Assembly: GCF_023612255.1 (NCBI RefSeq)
Contig: NZ_CP063231.1
Coordinates: forward strand, 1-64,000
Length of the DNA: 64,000 nt
Direction: 5' to 3'
Source: Luteibacter flocculans
GTDB lineage: Bacteria > Pseudomonadota > Gammaproteobacteria > Xanthomonadales > Rhodanobacteraceae
The notes under the pieces were generated by a model. That model had not been told where the DNA came from and did no database searches. It was given only the letters and a program-made list of their open reading frames with translations. Shown piece by piece: positions 62,848-64,000 of the stretch. Positions within the stretch are counted from its first letter, which is position 1, and each line of letters starts with the position of its first letter. A program made the position numbers and the translations under genes.

Positions 62848-63795
62848 TCAGCGCAACGCCAGCGTGCGAGGCTTCCAGGCATCCAATGCCTGCGTGGTGC
62901 GCTCGCGGCCCAGGTCGATGAGTTCGCGTGCGCGATAGAACTCGTACAGCGTGGACACGTTGCGCGGGATCTCGATCAGAAGATCCGGCGGATACGCGGC
63001 GAGACGCAGGCGAGACAGATTCGCCTGCATGAGGTCCATCGACTGCGTCATAAGGTCGAACGCGCCCGGATCGCGCACCTTCGGTTCGGTGCTCTGCGGC
63101 AGCACCTTGCCGAACAATCGGCCGATGCGCGCGGCGTAGCCCGTATCGGGCACCGCCATGACGTCGCGCTCGGGTGGTTTCTGCATTTCTGCCGCGCCAT
63201 CCACGCTCACGGCCATCACGTAATCGGCGTCCTCGCGCATCAACGGCAGCACGGGTAGCGGATTGAGCAGCGCGCCATCGACGAGCCGACGGCCTTCATG
63301 GTTGTACGGGCGGAACAGCGTCGGGATGGCGATGGACGCCCGAATGGCGTCGAACAACGGTCCGCGCGTGAGCCATACCTCGCGTTCGCGGTCGATGTCG
63401 GTGGCTACCGCGGTAAAGGCCAGCGGCAGTTCCTCGATGTTGACCTCGCCGATCAGCTCGCGCAGCGCGGCCATGATCCGGTCGCCCTTGATGAATCCGC
63501 CCCCGGAAAAGCTCCAGTCCACGAGCCGCAGCACGTCGAACTTGGCCAGGGTGGACACCCAGTCGCGATAGATGTCCAGCTTGCCCATCGCATAGACACC
63601 GCCGATCAGCGCGCCCATGGACGTACCCGCGATGGCGACGACCTCGTAGCCGCGCTCTTCCAGAACCTCGAGCGCACCGATGTGCGCCAGCCCCTTGGCG
63701 GCTCCCGCGCCGAGCGCGAGCGCTACGCGAGGCCGTCGCGAGGTGCCGGAGGTGGCATCCGCCGTGCCAGGGTCGAGGGTATCCAGGTCGCTCAT
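62848..63795 (-). CDS. Patatin-like phospholipase (RssA-like)
   Basis: The 315-residue protein is a patatin-family lipid acyl hydrolase. It has the oxyanion region ALGAGAAKGLAHIG, the serine motif GTSMG and the catalytic Asp in DGALLNP. No signal peptide or barrel domain is present, so it is the cytoplasmic RssA/YchK type. The natural lipid substrate is unknown. It converges on the glycosyltransferase gene. Confidence 0.88.
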   Translation of the reverse strand: MSDLDTLDPGTADATSGTSRRPRVALALGAGAAKGLAHIGALEVLEERGYEVVAIAGTSMGALIGGVYAMGKLDIYRDWVSTLAKFDVLRLVDWSFSGGGFIKGDRIMAALRELIGEVNIEELPLAFTAVATDIDREREVWLTRGPLFDAIRASIAIPTLFRPYNHEGRRLVDGALLNPLPVLPLMREDADYVMAVSVDGAAEMQKPPERDVMAVPDTGYAARIGRLFGKVLPQSTEPKVRDPGAFDLMTQSMDLMQANLSRLRLAAYPPDLLIEIPRNVSTLYEFYRARELIDLGRERTTQALDAWKPRTLALR

Positions 63796-63802
63796 GTGAC
63801 GC

Positions 63803-64000
63803 TCAATGATGGTGGCCGTTCGCCTGGTATCCAGACAGTGCCAGTTGCAGCAGGATCTTCATTTCCTCGCGCAGAGGCAGCGGCGACACGATCTCCGCAT
63901 CCGGCCCGTACTTGAGCACGTCCATGAGCAATTCGCGCGAATTGGAATAAGGCACCTTCAATTCGTAGCGGCCATCGGACAACCACTCGCCTTTCTGCTG
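63803..64000 (-). CDS. WYL-domain transcriptional regulator, C-terminal part (cut by window edge)
   Basis: Sixty-five C-terminal residues are visible, including GEWLSDGRYELKVPYSNSRE, LLMDVLKYGPDAEIVSP and a terminal NGHHH. The pattern fits the end of a YafY-type regulator with a WYL ligand-binding domain. The start lies beyond the right edge. Its stop codon is 7 bp before the patatin-like gene, so the two probably form an operon. Confidence 0.75.
   Translation of the reverse strand, partial: QQKGEWLSDGRYELKVPYSNSRELLMDVLKYGPDAEIVSPLPLREEMKILLQLALSGYQANGHHH

Noticed and set aside
1-64000. tRNA, rRNA, CRISPR, insertion sequence or prophage
   Set aside because: No cloverleaf-like segment, rRNA sequence, spaced direct repeat array, transposase or phage structural gene was recognised by reading. 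A dedicated covariance-model search was not possible here, so small RNA genes cannot be excluded.

Overview
The window looks like the replication-origin region of a high-GC gammaproteobacterial chromosome. Gene content and order point to Lysobacterales (Xanthomonadales), most likely Rhodanobacteraceae (Luteibacter/Dyella type). The reasons are the dnaA | rpmH-rnpA-yidC-mnmE origin layout, the lptM-dapF-DUF484-xerC-hslV-hslU run, several large TonB-dependent receptors, a DUF3379/ECF-sigma pair and DUF971 next to hslU. The taxon is inferred from synteny and protein character; no search was run.

Layout. 1-5.3 kb holds the oriC edge with two DnaA boxes, dnaA leftward, and rpmH, rnpA, yidC and mnmE rightward. 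5.3-13.9 kb holds an MFS exporter, an outer-membrane barrel, a LysR/alcohol dehydrogenase pair, an HxlR/SDR pair and an FtsK-type translocase. 13.9-18.6 kb is a complete leftward ribose operon (rbsK-D-A-C-B). 18.7-24.7 kb is leftward housekeeping: DUF971, a hypothetical gene, hslVU, xerC, DUF484, dapF and lptM. 24.7-39.3 kb is mixed: a GNAT/RimK-like ATP-grasp divergent pair, aroE, a YkgJ-type protein, a TonB-dependent receptor, three tandem small exported paralogues, gamma carbonic anhydrase, oligopeptidase A, exonuclease III, YgfB, pirin, a HAD phosphatase and a repeat-bearing lipoprotein.

39.3-55.2 kb is an accessory glycan-utilisation locus. One leftward unit encodes a GH144-like glucanase, a CUT1-type ABC importer without ATPase (binding protein and two permeases) and a 923-residue exported glycosidase-like protein. 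A second encodes a 1011-residue TonB-dependent receptor and a flavin tryptophan-halogenase homologue. A LacI regulator and a cytoplasmic GH3 beta-glucosidase complete it. Three near-identical operators (GTAAACGTTTAC type) lie upstream of the glucanase operon, lacI and the GH3 gene. The proposed path is receptor import, periplasmic cleavage, ABC uptake and cytoplasmic hydrolysis to glucose; a beta-1,2-glucan substrate is a hypothesis.

55.2-57.4 kb is a Fur-box-preceded operon (DUF3325-like, DUF3649-like, PepSY reductase-like). 57.6-64 kb returns to origin-type genes: a short band-7-like protein, rsmG, parA, parB, then an ECF sigma factor with DUF3379, a GT2 glycosyltransferase, a patatin-like protein and the C-terminal end of a WYL regulator. 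Three copies of an ~83-bp inverted-repeat element (REPIN-like) sit between genes at 19.2, 31.0 and 61.9 kb. No tRNA, rRNA, CRISPR array, insertion sequence or prophage was recognised.
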